Of a stretch of 64,000 nucleotides of DNA, positions 28,685-37,955 are shown piece after piece. Numbering within the stretch: the stretch's first letter is position 1; every line of letters starts with the position of its first letter. This DNA is from Pseudomonas peradeniyensis. Its GTDB lineage: Bacteria; Pseudomonadota; Gammaproteobacteria; Pseudomonadales; Pseudomonadaceae. The notes beneath the pieces are model-generated. The model searched no databases. It saw only the letters and a list, made by a program, of their open reading frames with translations, and was not told where the DNA came from. The translations under genes and the position numbers were made by a program. Location: contig NZ_JABWRJ020000001.1 of the NCBI RefSeq assembly GCF_014268935.2, positions 1,736,001 to 1,800,000 on the forward strand, written 5' to 3'.

Positions 28685-29025
28685 TTCAGGTGCCCCCGAC
28701 GGGGGTGAAACGGGAAACCGGTGCGTCGTGCCTCCATTCAAAGGAGCCGACAAGGCCGGTGCTGCCCCCGCAACGGTAAGCGAGAGAAGCGTCCAGACCA
28801 CTGTGCCAGCCTCAAGGCATGGGAAGGTGACGCCATCGTAGGGTTTGTACGAAAAGTCGCCGAGCGGCGATCAGGCAAGGCGAAAACAGGCGAGGAAGCG
28901 GAGTTTGCTGGTTGCAAATGAGCATTCCGAGCCTGTTTTCAACGCAGCATGATCGTCGCGCAGGCACTTTTCGTACAAAGCCTAGGAGTCCTGCTCCACC
29001 TCGCCAGCCCGGAGACCGGCCTAAC
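28685..29025 (+). ncRNA. Cobalamin riboswitch upstream of cbtBA, split by a MITE
   Basis: On the plus strand the core elements occur in order: CAGGTGCCCCC...GGGTGAAACGGGAAACCGG, GTGCTGCCCCCGCAACGGTAAGCG, CCACTGTG and GGGAAGG (28821). The B12 box AGCCCGGAGACCGGCC is at 29006-29021. Between GGGAAGG and the B12 box is a 142 bp insertion (28841-28982). AGGTG (28825-28829) can pair with CACCT (28997-29001), so the insertion falls in the loop side of a peripheral stem and the core may still fold. Downstream genes are cobalt uptake and B12 synthesis. Confidence 0.88.
28841..28982. mobile_element. 142 bp MITE inserted in the cbtBA riboswitch
   Basis: Terminal inverted repeats GGGTTTGTACGAAAAGT and, at the other end, the complement of GGCTTTGTACGAAAAGT differ at one base. 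Inside, sub-terminal sequences also match in inverted order (CGATCA...GAAAACAGGC on both arms), so most of the element is one imperfect palindrome of about 55 bp arms. TA flanks both ends (28839-28840 and 28983-28984), consistent with a duplicated TA target. It encodes no transposase and must have been moved in trans. The parent family is not identified; the TA target would suit IS630/mariner-type or some IS5-type elements. Confidence 0.82.
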
Positions 29026-29138
29026 GTGCTCACAGTACACCCCGCGGTGGGCGGGCGTCGTCGTATCACCTGGGCCAGCCGTGCCCGGGGTCGTCGCGCA
29101 TGCCCGTTGCCACAACAAAAGCAGCAGAGGAACGCGTC

Positions 29139-29324
29139 ATGCCCATCACCAGCGCCAAACACAGTATCGCCACCCCCGTCAGCCTCAGCCAGCGCCTGAT
29201 CGTCGCGGTCGGCGCCAGCCTGCTGGGCCTGTGCCTGGTGTACTTCGCCGGTTTCTCGCATATCGAGGCGGTGCACAATGCCGCTCACGACACCCGCCAC
29301 AGCGCCGCCTTCCCTTGCCACTGA
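29139..29324 (+). CDS. cbtB: CbtB, small cobalt-transporter subunit
   Basis: A 61-residue protein with one transmembrane helix (about 19-42) and a C-terminal histidine-bearing tail (HIEAVHNAAHDTRHSAAFPCH), the hallmark of CbtB. It partners with CbtA in a predicted cobalt importer regulated by B12. The ATG at 29139 has AGAGG 8 nt upstream. It is the first gene after the split riboswitch, about 113 bp beyond the B12 box. Confidence 0.92.
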   Translation: MPITSAKHSIATPVSLSQRLIVAVGASLLGLCLVYFAGFSHIEAVHNAAHDTRHSAAFPCH

Positions 29325-29334
29325 GTAAATCCGC

Positions 29335-30027
29335 ATGATTACGCGCATCGCCCGTACTGCGGGTTTCAGCGGCCTGCTCGCGGCCCTGTTGCTGACCCTG
29401 CTGCAAAGTTTCTGGGTCGCCCCACTGATTCTCCAGGCGGAAACCTACGAATCCGCCGCCCCGGCCGCCGAACACCATGAGCACGGCGACGCCGCCTCCC
29501 ACGAACATGAACACAGCGCCGAGGCCTGGGCGCCGGAAGATGGCTGGCAGCGCGTGCTGTCCACCACCGGCGGCAACCTGGTGGTCGCCGTCGGTTTCGC
29601 CCTGATCCTGGTCGCCCTCTACAGCCTGCGCGAACCGAACCGCGTAGCCACCGGCGCGCTGTGGGGCCTGGCCGGTTTCGCCGTGTTCTGCCTGGCGCCG
29701 ACCCTGGGCCTGCCACCTGAGCTGCCCGGCACCGCCGCCGCCGACCTTGGCCAGCGCCAGACCTGGTGGATCGGCACCGCTGCCGCCACCGCCGCCGGCC
29801 TGGCATTGCTGGTGTTCGCCCGACACTGGCTGTTCAAGGCACTGGGCGTCGCCCTGCTGGTAATCCCGCACCTGATCGGCGCGCCACAGCCTGCGGTGCA
29901 TGAAAGCCTGGCGCCGGAAGCCCTCGAGACTCAGTTCAAGATCGCTTCGTGGCTGACCAACGCCGCGTTCTGGCTGGCCCTGGGCCTGCTCAGCGCCTGG
30001 CTGTACCGTCGCTCCAGCCAGGCCTGA
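29335..30027 (+). CDS. cbtA: CbtA, predicted cobalt transporter
   Basis: A 230-residue polytopic membrane protein with about five to six helices. A His-rich loop (EHHEHGDAASHEHEHSAE, about 45-62) lies after the first helix and probably binds metal. CbtA with CbtB forms a B12-regulated cobalt transport system predicted from genomic context in many proteobacteria. It starts 10 bp after cbtB, and its stop overlaps the next start (TGATG). Confidence 0.92.
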   Translation: MITRIARTAGFSGLLAALLLTLLQSFWVAPLILQAETYESAAPAAEHHEHGDAASHEHEHSAEAWAPEDGWQRVLSTTGGNLVVAVGFALILVALYSLREPNRVATGALWGLAGFAVFCLAPTLGLPPELPGTAAADLGQRQTWWIGTAAATAAGLALLVFARHWLFKALGVALLVIPHLIGAPQPAVHESLAPEALETQFKIASWLTNAAFWLALGLLSAWLYRRSSQA

Positions 30028-30428
30028 TGCACGACCTGCCTGCCCAGCCGGCGTTGTACGCCGGCTTTGGCTGCCGCCGTGGCTGCCCGGTCGAGACGCT
30101 GGCGGTGCTGCTGCGCCAGACGCTCAACCGCCACGCCCTGCCCCTCTCGGCCCTGCGCGGCATTGCCAGCATCGAGCCCAAGGCCCGCGAGCCCGGCCTG
30201 CTGGCACTGGCCGAACGCCTCGGGCTGCCGTACATCTGTTTCGATGCCGCGCATTTACTGGTCTTCGAACCACAGCTCAGCCAGCGTTCGCCCACGGCCT
30301 ACGCGCAGACCGGCTGCTGGGGTGTCGCCGAGAGCGCCGCCCTGGCCCTGGCCGGCGACAACGGCCGCCTGCACGTGCCAAGACAGGTCCTCGGCAGCGC
30401 TACCCTGGCCCTGGCCATCGGCGGATAA
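30027..30428 (+). CDS. cobE: CobE/CbiG C-terminal-domain cobalamin biosynthesis protein
   Basis: A 133-residue protein matching CobE, equivalent to the C-terminal domain of CbiG. The signature GFGCRRGCPVE occurs at residues 14-24, followed by SIEPKAREPGLLALAERLGLP. CobE is needed for aerobic corrin synthesis; a role in cobyrinate precursor handling has been proposed but its reaction is not firmly established. It overlaps cbtA by one base, suggesting translational coupling in the cbtBA-cobEM operon. Confidence 0.88.
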   Translation: MHDLPAQPALYAGFGCRRGCPVETLAVLLRQTLNRHALPLSALRGIASIEPKAREPGLLALAERLGLPYICFDAAHLLVFEPQLSQRSPTAYAQTGCWGVAESAALALAGDNGRLHVPRQVLGSATLALAIGG

Positions 30429-30456
30429 TCCGCCACTCTCTCTACAAGGAATACCC

Positions 30457-31209
30457 ATGACGGTCTATTTCATCGGCGCCGGCCCCGGCGATCCCGAGCT
30501 GATCACGGTCAAGGGCCAGCGCCTGATCCGCCAGTGCCCGGTGATCATCTACGCAGGCTCCCTGGTCCCCGCCGCTGTACTGGAAGGTCACCAGGCGCAC
30601 ACCGTGATCAACAGCGCCGAACTCCACCTGGAACAGATCGTCGAGGTGATGCGCCAGGCCCACGCCAAAGGCGAGGATGTGGCCCGGGTGCACAGCGGCG
30701 ACCCCAGCCTGTACGGCGCCATCGGCGAACAGATCCGCCACTTGCGCGAACTGGACATCGACTACCAGATCGTCCCCGGCGTCACCGCCACCGCCGCCAG
30801 TGCCGCGCTGCTCGGTTGCGAGCTGACCTTGCCCGATGTGGCACAGACCGTGATTCTCACCCGCTTCGGCGACAGTTCGCCGATGCCGGCCGGTGAGCAA
30901 CTGGCCGACCTCGCCCGCCACGGCAGTACCCTGGCCATCCACCTGGGCGTGCGCCATCTGGCCCGCATCGTCGAGGAGCTGCTGCCACACTATGGCGTCG
31001 ACTGCCCGATCGCGGTGGTCCATCGTGCCACCTGGCCGGACCAGGACTGGGTCAAGGGCACCCTGGCGGATATCGGCAAGCGCGTGGCCGCCAAAGGCTT
31101 CCGGCGCACGGCGCTGATCCTGGTCGGCCATGTGCTGGGGGACGCGCCGTTCGCCGACTCGGCCCTGTACCGTGCCGGTCATGCCCACCTCTATCGCCCA
31201 GGCTCCTGA
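30457..31209 (+). CDS. cobM: Precorrin-4 C11-methyltransferase
   Basis: A 250-residue SAM-dependent methyltransferase of the tetrapyrrole (corrin/porphyrin) family. The glycine-rich start VYFIGAGPGDPELITVKG and the VARVHSGDPSLYGA block are diagnostic, and YAGSLV near residue 33 fits CobM/CbiF. It methylates C-11 of precorrin-4 in the aerobic B12 pathway. AAGGA is 7 nt before the ATG. It is the last gene of the rightward cobalamin operon. Confidence 0.94.
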   Translation: MTVYFIGAGPGDPELITVKGQRLIRQCPVIIYAGSLVPAAVLEGHQAHTVINSAELHLEQIVEVMRQAHAKGEDVARVHSGDPSLYGAIGEQIRHLRELDIDYQIVPGVTATAASAALLGCELTLPDVAQTVILTRFGDSSPMPAGEQLADLARHGSTLAIHLGVRHLARIVEELLPHYGVDCPIAVVHRATWPDQDWVKGTLADIGKRVAAKGFRRTALILVGHVLGDAPFADSALYRAGHAHLYRPGS

Positions 31210-31273
31210 AACGATTGCCGACCGGGGCGCGGCGTAGCACACTGGTTTTTCCAACTGGACGGAAACCAAGCCC

Positions 31274-31516
31274 ATGCTCGAACTGCGCCCCAACTGCGAA
31301 TGCTGCGACACCAACCTGCCCGCCGAAAGTCCGGATGCGCTGATCTGTTCATTCGAATGCACCTTCTGCCGCGCCTGCAACGACCGGCACTTCCACAACC
31401 GCTGCCCGAACTGCGGCGGCCAGCTGGTGGCCCGTCCCACCCGCGTCGGCAAGGTGCTGGACAACAATCCCGCCTCGACACAGCGTGTGCACAAGCCGCA
31501 CGCCCTCTGCACCTGA
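31274..31516 (+). CDS. DUF1272 small Cys-rich zinc-ribbon-like protein
   Basis: An 80-residue protein with the DUF1272 pattern: LRPNCECCDTNLP, then CSFECTFCRACN and HNRCPNCGGQL. The nine N-terminal-half cysteines are arranged as CxxC pairs and suggest one or two zinc sites. The basic C-terminus ends THxxxPHALC-like. The function of the family is unknown. It sits 64 bp after cobM in the same direction and could be read through from that operon, or use its own promoter. Confidence 0.9.
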   Translation: MLELRPNCECCDTNLPAESPDALICSFECTFCRACNDRHFHNRCPNCGGQLVARPTRVGKVLDNNPASTQRVHKPHALCT

Positions 31517-31524
31517 ACCTCGCT

Positions 31525-31573
31525 TGTAGGACTTTTCTACAGGTTGGTGTGGGTATTTCAACACACCTATACT
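31525..31573 (+). promoter_or_regulatory. Promoter with operator-like dyad before the EvgA-like regulator
   Basis: TGTAG-N7-CTACA (31525-31541) is a dyad placed 2 bp upstream of a -35 TTGGTG (31544-31549), with an 18 bp spacer to -10 TATACT (31568-31573). The TGTAGGA-type half-site suits NarL/EvgA-class regulators, so this may be an autoregulated promoter. The message would carry a leader of about 110 nt. Confidence 0.5.
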
Positions 31574-31689
31574 CGCCTATTACCAAGGCTCCTGAATATC
31601 CGTAAGGTGCGCGCTGCCCAGCAAGTCCGCGGCCCAGCGCCTGCAATGCAAGGCTGGAAGCGGGCTGCACTTTGACAGGAGTTACCTGA

Positions 31690-32304
31690 ATGACATCCGT
31701 GCTGTTGGTTGATGACCACCACATTGTTCGACTCGCCGTACGCATGCTGCTCGAACGCGAACGCTTCACCGTCGTGGGGGAAACCGGTAAAGGCAAGGAA
31801 GCTGCCCGCCTGGCCGAGCAGACCAAGGCGGACGTGGTCATCCTCGATATCGGCCTTCCAGACCTCGACGGCATGGAGGTGATCAAGCGCCTCAAGCTGA
31901 TCGACCCGCCGCCGCGGATCATGGCCCTCACCGGCCAGCCCGCCGACCTTTATGTGCGCCGCTGCATGGACGCCGGCATCTCGGCTTTCGTCAACAAGGA
32001 CGAAGATCTCGACGCCCTGGTCTTCGCCCTCAAGGCTCTGGTCAAGGGTTACTCGACCTTCCCGCAGATGGCAGTCAACAGCAATACCCTGGAAAGCGAG
32101 ACCGAGCGCCTGGCACTGCTGTCCAACCGGGAGATGGAGGTGCTGCGCCGGCTCAGCGCCGGCCAGAGCAACAAGTTGATCGGCGAGCAGATGAACCTCA
32201 GCGCCAAGACCATCAGCACCTACCGCGGCCGGATCATGGAGAAACTCAAGGTCGAGTCGCTGGTGGAAATGGTCGACCTGGCCAAACGCAACAACGTGGC
32301 CTGA
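31690..32304 (+). CDS. NarL/FixJ-type response regulator (EvgA/BvgA-like)
   Basis: A 204-residue response regulator: receiver domain (about 1-118, phospho-acceptor Asp53 in VVILDIGLP, acidic pair in LLVDDHH), then a LuxR-type HTH (about 140-200, LSNREMEVLRRLSAGQSNKL and KTISTYRGRIMEKL). The architecture and the adjoining hybrid kinase with tandem periplasmic solute-binding domains match the EvgA/EvgS and BvgA/BvgS pairs. It starts after AGGAG and ends 3 bp before the kinase gene, so both are co-expressed. Targets are unknown. Confidence 0.92.
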   Translation: MTSVLLVDDHHIVRLAVRMLLERERFTVVGETGKGKEAARLAEQTKADVVILDIGLPDLDGMEVIKRLKLIDPPPRIMALTGQPADLYVRRCMDAGISAFVNKDEDLDALVFALKALVKGYSTFPQMAVNSNTLESETERLALLSNREMEVLRRLSAGQSNKLIGEQMNLSAKTISTYRGRIMEKLKVESLVEMVDLAKRNNVA

Positions 32305-32307
32305 GCC

Positions 32308-35300
32308 ATGCACAAGGGGACATCGCTTTGCCTGCTGCTGGTCGCAATGCTGTCGCTGCCCGCCAACGCCGAAGTGCACAGCGAGCCCCGCCACCTGCTG
32401 GCCCGCGCCCTGAGCGCGGCGCCACCGCTGGCGGTGGCCGCTTCCGACCGACAATGGCTCAATGAGCGCGGGCGCCTGGTACTGGGCAGCTCGCACCCGG
32501 ATTACCCGCCCTTCGACATCAACATCAGCCAGGCCGACTACGAGGGCCTGAGCGCCGACTACGCCGGCCTGATCGCCGAACAACTGGGTGTGCCGATCGA
32601 GGTGCGTCGTTTTACCAGCCGCGCCCAGGCCCTCGACGCGCTGCGTGCGGGCGAAATCGACCTGCTGGGCAGCTCCAATGCCTTCGAAGCCAGTGATGCC
32701 GAACTGGTCCTGAGCGCGCCCTATGCCGACGACCTGCCAGTGATCGTGTCGCGACAGAACCAGAGCCTGCCCGAGGGTGATGACCTGCAAGGCCTGCGCC
32801 TGGCCATGGTCGACCACTACCTGCCCATCCACACGGTGCAGCAGTTCTATCCACGCGCGCAGTTGAAACTTTTCCGTTCCACCCTCGCCGGTGTCGCCGC
32901 AGTAGCGCTGGGGCAGGCCGATGTCTACCTGGGCGATGCGATCAGCGCCGACTACGCGATCGCCAAGGGTTTCCAGGAACAGGTCAAGGTCGATCACTTC
33001 GTCAAGGCGCCACCCAGCACGTTCGCCTTTGCCCTGGCCCGCGGCAACCAACGCCTGCTGCAACTGGTCAATCTCGCCCTGGGACGCATCGCCGACAGTG
33101 AGCGACTGAACATCCTGCGACGCTGGACGGGTGGCAGCACCAGCGTCCTGCTCGACCGCCGTCTTGACGCACTGACGTCCGAGGAGCGTGACTGGATCGC
33201 CGGGCACCGGCAGATCAAGGTAATGATCAACACTTCCCTCGCGCCGTTGAGTTTCACCGACGCCCAACAGCAGCCACGGGGCATCGCCCTGGATCTACTG
33301 GAGCGCATCGGTTTGCGCACCGGCCTGCGTTTCCAGGTCGTCGAGTCGGAATCGTTCGAGGACATGGTCGAGCAGGTTGCCCAGGGCAAGGCCGACATGA
33401 TCGGTGCCATCGGTTTCGGCGTGCTCCGTGCCCAGCGCCTGCGCTACAGCCGCCCCTACATGATCAGCCCGCGGGTCCTGGTCACCCGCCAGGACGCGCC
33501 AGCGCTGGACGCCGTGCAACCTCTGCAAGGCCAACGCGTGGCCTTGCTGCGCGGCTCGCCCTCGCTCGAAGGGCTTGAACGCCAGTATCCCGACCTGCGC
33601 ACCGTCGAACTGGAAAACCCCCTGCAACTGATGGAGGCCGTGGCAAACGGCGACGCCGATGTCGCCCTGAGCTCGCAGATCAATGCTACCTACTTCATCA
33701 ACCAGGTGTTCAACGGCCGGCTCAAGATCGCCGGGCTGCAGGGCAACGAGCCTGCGCTGGCGACCTTCGCGGTAAGCCCGGCGGAACATCAGTTGCAGGC
33801 AATCCTCGACAAGGCGTTGCTGAGCATCCCACCCGACGAGTTGGAGCAACTGGTCAATCGCTGGCGTACCAACACCGTGGTCAGCGACAGTCCCTGGCGC
33901 AACTACCGCGCCCTGGCCCTGCAGGTCCTGGTGCTGGCCGCCCTCCTACTGACTGGCGTGGTGTTCTGGAACACCTACCTGCGCAAGTTGATTCACCAGC
34001 GCAGCGAGGCCCAGCGTGCCCTGCAGGCGCAACTGGCACTCAGTCGCGGCCTGCTCGAACAGTTGCGCCAGGCCAAGGACGATGCCGAACAGGCCAGCCG
34101 GGCGAAGAGCACCTTCCTGGCGGTCATGAGCCATGAGATCCGTACGCCGATGAACGCCGTCATCGGCCTGCTGGAAATGGCCCTGGAGGACAGCCGGCAC
34201 GGTCATAGCGACCGCCAGGCCCTGGAGGCGGCCCACGACTCGGCGATCGGCCTGCTCGAGCTGATCGGCGATGTACTGGACATCTCACGCATCGAGTCCG
34301 GCCACATGACCCTGCAACCGGTGGCCATCGACCTGGTCGAGCTGATCCGCTCCACCCTGCGGATCTTCGAGGGCAGCGCCCGCCTCAAGGGGCTTGCCCT
34401 GCGTGCGGTGCTGCCTGCCGCCCCGGCCTGGGTGCTGGCCGACCCGCTACGCCTCAAGCAGGTGCTGTCGAACCTGCTGAGCAATGCCATCAAGTTCACC
34501 GACCACGGTCAGGTCGACGTGTCGTTGCTGATGACTTCGCTCGATGCCGGCCTGCAGCAGGCCAGCTTGCAGATCAAGGACAGCGGCGTAGGCATCGGTG
34601 CCAGCGACCAGGCGCGCCTGTTCACCACCTTTTCCCAGGTCGATGGTCGACAGGCGCGCCAGGGTGCCGGCCTGGGGCTGGTGATCAGCCGCGAGCTGTG
34701 CGAACTCATGGGGGGCGAGCTGACCCTGCACAGCATCGAGGGCCTGGGCACCCAGGTCGATGTCCGCCTCACCCTGCCCGGCGCCGAGCCCAACACCGAC
34801 GCGAAGCCCGTCAACGCGGTGGTCGAAGCCATCAGCGGGCCGCTGCAGGTTCTGGTGGTGGACGACTACCCGGCCAACCTGTTGCTGCTGGACAAGCAGT
34901 TGCGCTCGCTGGGCCACCAGGTGAGTCTCGCCGACCAGGGCAAGGCGGCGCTGGCACTCTGGCAGGCGGATCACTTTGACGTGGTGATCACCGACTGCAG
35001 CATGCCGGTCATGGATGGCCATGAGCTGGCCCGCGCCATTCGGGCGCAGGAGCGCGAGACTGGCGCATCGGCCTGTCGCATCATCGGCGTAACCGCCAAC
35101 GCCCAGGCCGAAGAGCGTCAACGCTGCCTGGACAACGGCATGGATGACTGCCTGTTCAAGCCGATCGGCCTGCAGGCGCTCAGGGCCTGCCTGCCACTGG
35201 CTGGCGCGCCGCAGCCTGACCAGGCAGGGGAAGCGCCGCGCTCCAGCGGCTTCGACCTGGCCGAGCTGCGTCACCTCACCCAGGACGACAACCAGCTGAT

Positions 35301-35589
35301 CAGGCGCCTGCTGGAGCAACTGGCACGAAGCAGCGCCGAAGACCTGCAAGCACTGCAGGCGCTCGGCGCCAATCCGTTACCCGAGGCCCTGGTGCCGGTG
35401 GTCCACCGGGTCAAGGGGGGCGCCAAGATGCTCAAGGTCAGGGGCGTGAAGCAGGACTGCGAGGCCCTGGAGCAGGCCATCGCCCAAGGCGAGCCAGTGG
35501 ACCGGCTGCTCGCCCGGCTCCAGGCCAGCCTGCACGGCCTGGAGCTGGAACTGCGCCAGAGCCTCAGTGCAATTGAAGGGTCGAACTGA
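32308..35589 (+). CDS. Hybrid sensor histidine kinase, BvgS/EvgS-like
   Basis: A 1093-residue unorthodox kinase. Order: signal sequence (1-22), two SBP_bac_3 Venus-flytrap domains (about 45-275 and 290-520), TM helix (about 533-553), HisKA with His609 ([13 protein letters not shown]), HATPase (N-box [13 protein letters not shown]-boxes DSGVGIG and GAGLGL), receiver with Asp896 ([12 protein letters not shown]) and Hpt with His1033 (VVHRVKGGA). Unlike BvgS there is no obvious PAS domain between the membrane and HisKA. The full His-Asp-His relay is intact and would phosphorylate the adjacent regulator. Its 3' end overlaps the convergent next gene by 26 bp. Confidence 0.93.
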   Translation: MHKGTSLCLLLVAMLSLPANAEVHSEPRHLLARALSAAPPLAVAASDRQWLNERGRLVLGSSHPDYPPFDINISQADYEGLSADYAGLIAEQLGVPIEVRRFTSRAQALDALRAGEIDLLGSSNAFEASDAELVLSAPYADDLPVIVSRQNQSLPEGDDLQGLRLAMVDHYLPIHTVQQFYPRAQLKLFRSTLAGVAAVALGQADVYLGDAISADYAIAKGFQEQVKVDHFVKAPPSTFAFALARGNQRLLQLVNLALGRIADSERLNILRRWTGGSTSVLLDRRLDALTSEERDWIAGHRQIKVMINTSLAPLSFTDAQQQPRGIALDLLERIGLRTGLRFQVVESESFEDMVEQVAQGKADMIGAIGFGVLRAQRLRYSRPYMISPRVLVTRQDAPALDAVQPLQGQRVALLRGSPSLEGLERQYPDLRTVELENPLQLMEAVANGDADVALSSQINATYFINQVFNGRLKIAGLQGNEPALATFAVSPAEHQLQAILDKALLSIPPDELEQLVNRWRTNTVVSDSPWRNYRALALQVLVLAALLLTGVVFWNTYLRKLIHQRSEAQRALQAQLALSRGLLEQLRQAKDDAEQASRAKSTFLAVMSHEIRTPMNAVIGLLEMALEDSRHGHSDRQALEAAHDSAIGLLELIGDVLDISRIESGHMTLQPVAIDLVELIRSTLRIFEGSARLKGLALRAVLPAAPAWVLADPLRLKQVLSNLLSNAIKFTDHGQVDVSLLMTSLDAGLQQASLQIKDSGVGIGASDQARLFTTFSQVDGRQARQGAGLGLVISRELCELMGGELTLHSIEGLGTQVDVRLTLPGAEPNTDAKPVNAVVEAISGPLQVLVVDDYPANLLLLDKQLRSLGHQVSLADQGKAALALWQADHFDVVITDCSMPVMDGHELARAIRAQERETGASACRIIGVTANAQAEERQRCLDNGMDDCLFKPIGLQALRACLPLAGAPQPDQAGEAPRSSGFDLAELRHLTQDDNQLIRRLLEQLARSSAEDLQALQALGANPLPEALVPVVHRVKGGAKMLKVRGVKQDCEALEQAIAQGEPVDRLLARLQASLHGLELELRQSLSAIEGSN

Positions 35590-36883
35590 TCTGGCTGATG
35601 GCGTCCACCACGTGCCGCGACCCCTGCTGGATCTCCATGATCACCGTGCCGGCCTCGTTGGCCAGCTCCACACCAAGCCCCGTACGGGTCAGGCTTGACT
35701 GCATGCTGGCCACCGCGGTCAGTGACAGGTCATGATTCTGTCGCACTACCTCGACAATCTCCAGGGTCGCCTTGCTGGTGCGCGCCGCCAGGTTGCGCAC
35801 CTCGTCGGCGACCACGGCGAAGCCCCGGCCATGCTCGCCGGCGCGGGCCGCCTCGATGGCAGCGTTGAGCGCCAGCAGGTTGGTCTGGTCGGCGATGCCG
35901 CGGATGGTCAGGACAATCTGCCCGATCACCTCGGACTGCTTGCTCACCGCGTCGATGGTGCGGGCAGCGTCGTTCAGCTCGGATGAAATCTGCTCGATCA
36001 CCTCGACCGCCTGCTGCACCACCTGGGTGCCCTTGCGCGCGCAGGCGTCGGTCTGCATCGAACTGGCGTGGGCGGCGTCGGCGGCGGTCTGCTGGGTGCT
36101 GATCTGACGGGTGATGTCGCTGGCGAACTTCACCACCTTGTACAACCGGCCCTTGTTGTCGAAGATCGGGTTGTAGGACGCCTCCAGATACACGGTCTGG
36201 CCTTGCTTGTTGACGCGTTCGAAGCGGTGCGAATGGTACTCGCCGCGGTTGAGCGAGGCCCAGAAGTCACGGTACTCGGCCGACTCGCGCTCATGGGGCA
36301 GGCAGAACAGCCCATGGTGGCGCCCGACCACTTCCTCCAGGCGATAGCCCATGGTGTCGAGGAAGTTCTGGTTGGCCTTGATCACCCGCCCGGCCGGGGT
36401 GAACTCGATCACCGCCATGGAGCGGCCGATGGCCTTGAGCAGGCTTTCGCTCTCATGCTCCTCAATCACGTGCCGGGTGATGTCGGAGGCCACCTTGATC
36501 ACGCTGGTGACCTGCTGGCGCTCGTCGATCACCGGCATGTAGCTGGCCTCCAGCCACACCTCGCGACCGGCCTTGTCCAGGCGCTCGAAGGTGCCGCTGA
36601 TGGCCTTGCCCTCACCCAGCTCGCGCCAGAGCTGCTGGTACTCGGCGCTCTTGGCGTAGGTCGGGTCGCAGAAGATCCGGTGGTGCTTGCCGCAGATCTC
36701 GCCGGCGCTGTAGCCCATGGTCTTGCAGAAATGCTCGTTCGCCTCGAGGATCGTGCCATCCGGCGCGAACTCGATCATCGCCATGGAACGGCTGATCGCG
36801 GCCAGCTTCGCCTCCATGCCCGCCAGGGCCTGCCGGGCGCGCTGAATTTCGACCAGATCGGACTTGCGATGGTATTCGAACAT
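35564..36883 (-). CDS. Soluble PAS-PAS methyl-accepting protein (BdlA-like)
   Basis: A 439-residue cytoplasmic chemoreceptor-type protein without membrane helices. Two similar PAS domains (about 20-140 and 145-262, each with an MAMIEF/MAVIEF start, a [18 protein letters not shown] block and a VxKxASDITR end) precede a short MCP signalling domain with the [24 protein letters not shown] tip. This layout is that of BdlA, the biofilm-dispersion protein of P. aeruginosa, and of Aer-like energy sensors; the paired PAS domains probably bind haem or FAD. I used ATG 36883, which has GGAG upstream. The repeated PAS suggests internal duplication. Confidence 0.88.
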   Translation of the reverse strand: MFEYHRKSDLVEIQRARQALAGMEAKLAAISRSMAMIEFAPDGTILEANEHFCKTMGYSAGEICGKHHRIFCDPTYAKSAEYQQLWRELGEGKAISGTFERLDKAGREVWLEASYMPVIDERQQVTSVIKVASDITRHVIEEHESESLLKAIGRSMAVIEFTPAGRVIKANQNFLDTMGYRLEEVVGRHHGLFCLPHERESAEYRDFWASLNRGEYHSHRFERVNKQGQTVYLEASYNPIFDNKGRLYKVVKFASDITRQISTQQTAADAAHASSMQTDACARKGTQVVQQAVEVIEQISSELNDAARTIDAVSKQSEVIGQIVLTIRGIADQTNLLALNAAIEAARAGEHGRGFAVVADEVRNLAARTSKATLEIVEVVRQNHDLSLTAVASMQSSLTRTGLGVELANEAGTVIMEIQQGSRHVVDAISQISSTLQLH

Positions 36884-37031
36884 GGGCCGGGGCTCCTGTA
36901 TCCACGGGATGCCCTGAGCATAGATCGGCCCAAGCGCCATGCAAGCGATCTGATATCACTTTTGGATTAGGCATTTGTACCGTCTGTCTGCCCGTGGCCT
37001 CGACTCCCGCCCGTCCAGGCCCGGGCTGTCG

Positions 37032-37784
37032 TCAGAACTGCACGCCGCGGGTCAGGCCGCCATCGACCAGCAGGTTGGTGCCACTGATGAAGCTTGCCGC
37101 CGGACTGGCCAGGAACACCGCGGCCCGGGCGACCTCGTCCGGCCGCGCCATGCGTCCGAGCGGGTTGGCCGCCAGGCTGCGGGCAAACGCCTCGGGCTGC
37201 TCGCGCTCTATCCGCCCCCAGACGCCATCGGCGAAATACACGTTGCCGGGCGATACGCAGTTGACCCGGATACCCTCGCCGGCATGGCGCGCCGATAGTG
37301 TCTTGCCGTAATGATTCAGCGCGGCCTTGAGCACCCCGTACGGCTCGTCGAAGCTGCTCAGTTCACGTCCGGACACGCTGGAGATCAAGACCACCGCCGC
37401 CTGCGCCGAGGCCTTGAGCCAGGGAAGCGCCGCCGTCACCATGCCGACCGTGCCCAACAGGTCGGTTTCGAAGGCCTGGCGCCATATCCTGGCCTCGCTG
37501 CCGTGGGCCAGGGCACTGACGTTGGGCACGACGATATCGATGCCGCCCATGCGCTCGGCGGCAGCGGCGATCCAACCGTCGACCTGCGCGGCATCGGTGA
37601 TGTCCACCGCCCTGCCGCAGGCCTGGTCGCCAAGCTCGGCCTCGGCCTGGCGCACCCCGGTCTCGTCCCGTGCGCAGAACGCCACCTGGGCGCCTTCGGC
37701 GAGAAAGCACTCGACGATGGCCCGACCGATACCCCGTGTGCCGCCGCTGACCACGACCCTGGCACCTTGCAGTTGCAGATCCAT
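37032..37784 (-). CDS. Short-chain dehydrogenase/reductase
   Basis: A 250-residue classical SDR. The cofactor motif SGGTRGIG is near residue 14, NVSALA is in place of NNAG, and the catalytic residues are Ser in VLISSVSGRE and YGVLKAALN (YxxxK). C-terminal LVDGGLTRG matches the family end. The substrate cannot be inferred. It is divergent from an IclR-type regulator across a 171 bp gap, a layout that often means the regulator controls the enzyme. Start set at ATG 37784. Confidence 0.87.
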   Translation of the reverse strand: MDLQLQGARVVVSGGTRGIGRAIVECFLAEGAQVAFCARDETGVRQAEAELGDQACGRAVDITDAAQVDGWIAAAAERMGGIDIVVPNVSALAHGSEARIWRQAFETDLLGTVGMVTAALPWLKASAQAAVVLISSVSGRELSSFDEPYGVLKAALNHYGKTLSARHAGEGIRVNCVSPGNVYFADGVWGRIEREQPEAFARSLAANPLGRMARPDEVARAAVFLASPAASFISGTNLLVDGGLTRGVQF

Positions 37785-37955
37785 GTACTGATTCCTCTGG
37801 CTGGTTGAAGTGCCGGCGAGTGTAGGCACAGCCCCCCGTCAACAGTGGGAACGGGCGCATAAAAGCCTCAAGGTTCGACATTGCCGAACTCGAGCGCCTG
37901 CGCCACCTTGCGATTGCAGGCACAATGGGCAGCCATCGAATACCGGGATCGCTTT

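Noticed and set aside
28840..28983. Complete insertion sequence in the riboswitch
   Set aside because: Only 142 bp between the TA sites and no transposase frame, so it is non-autonomous.
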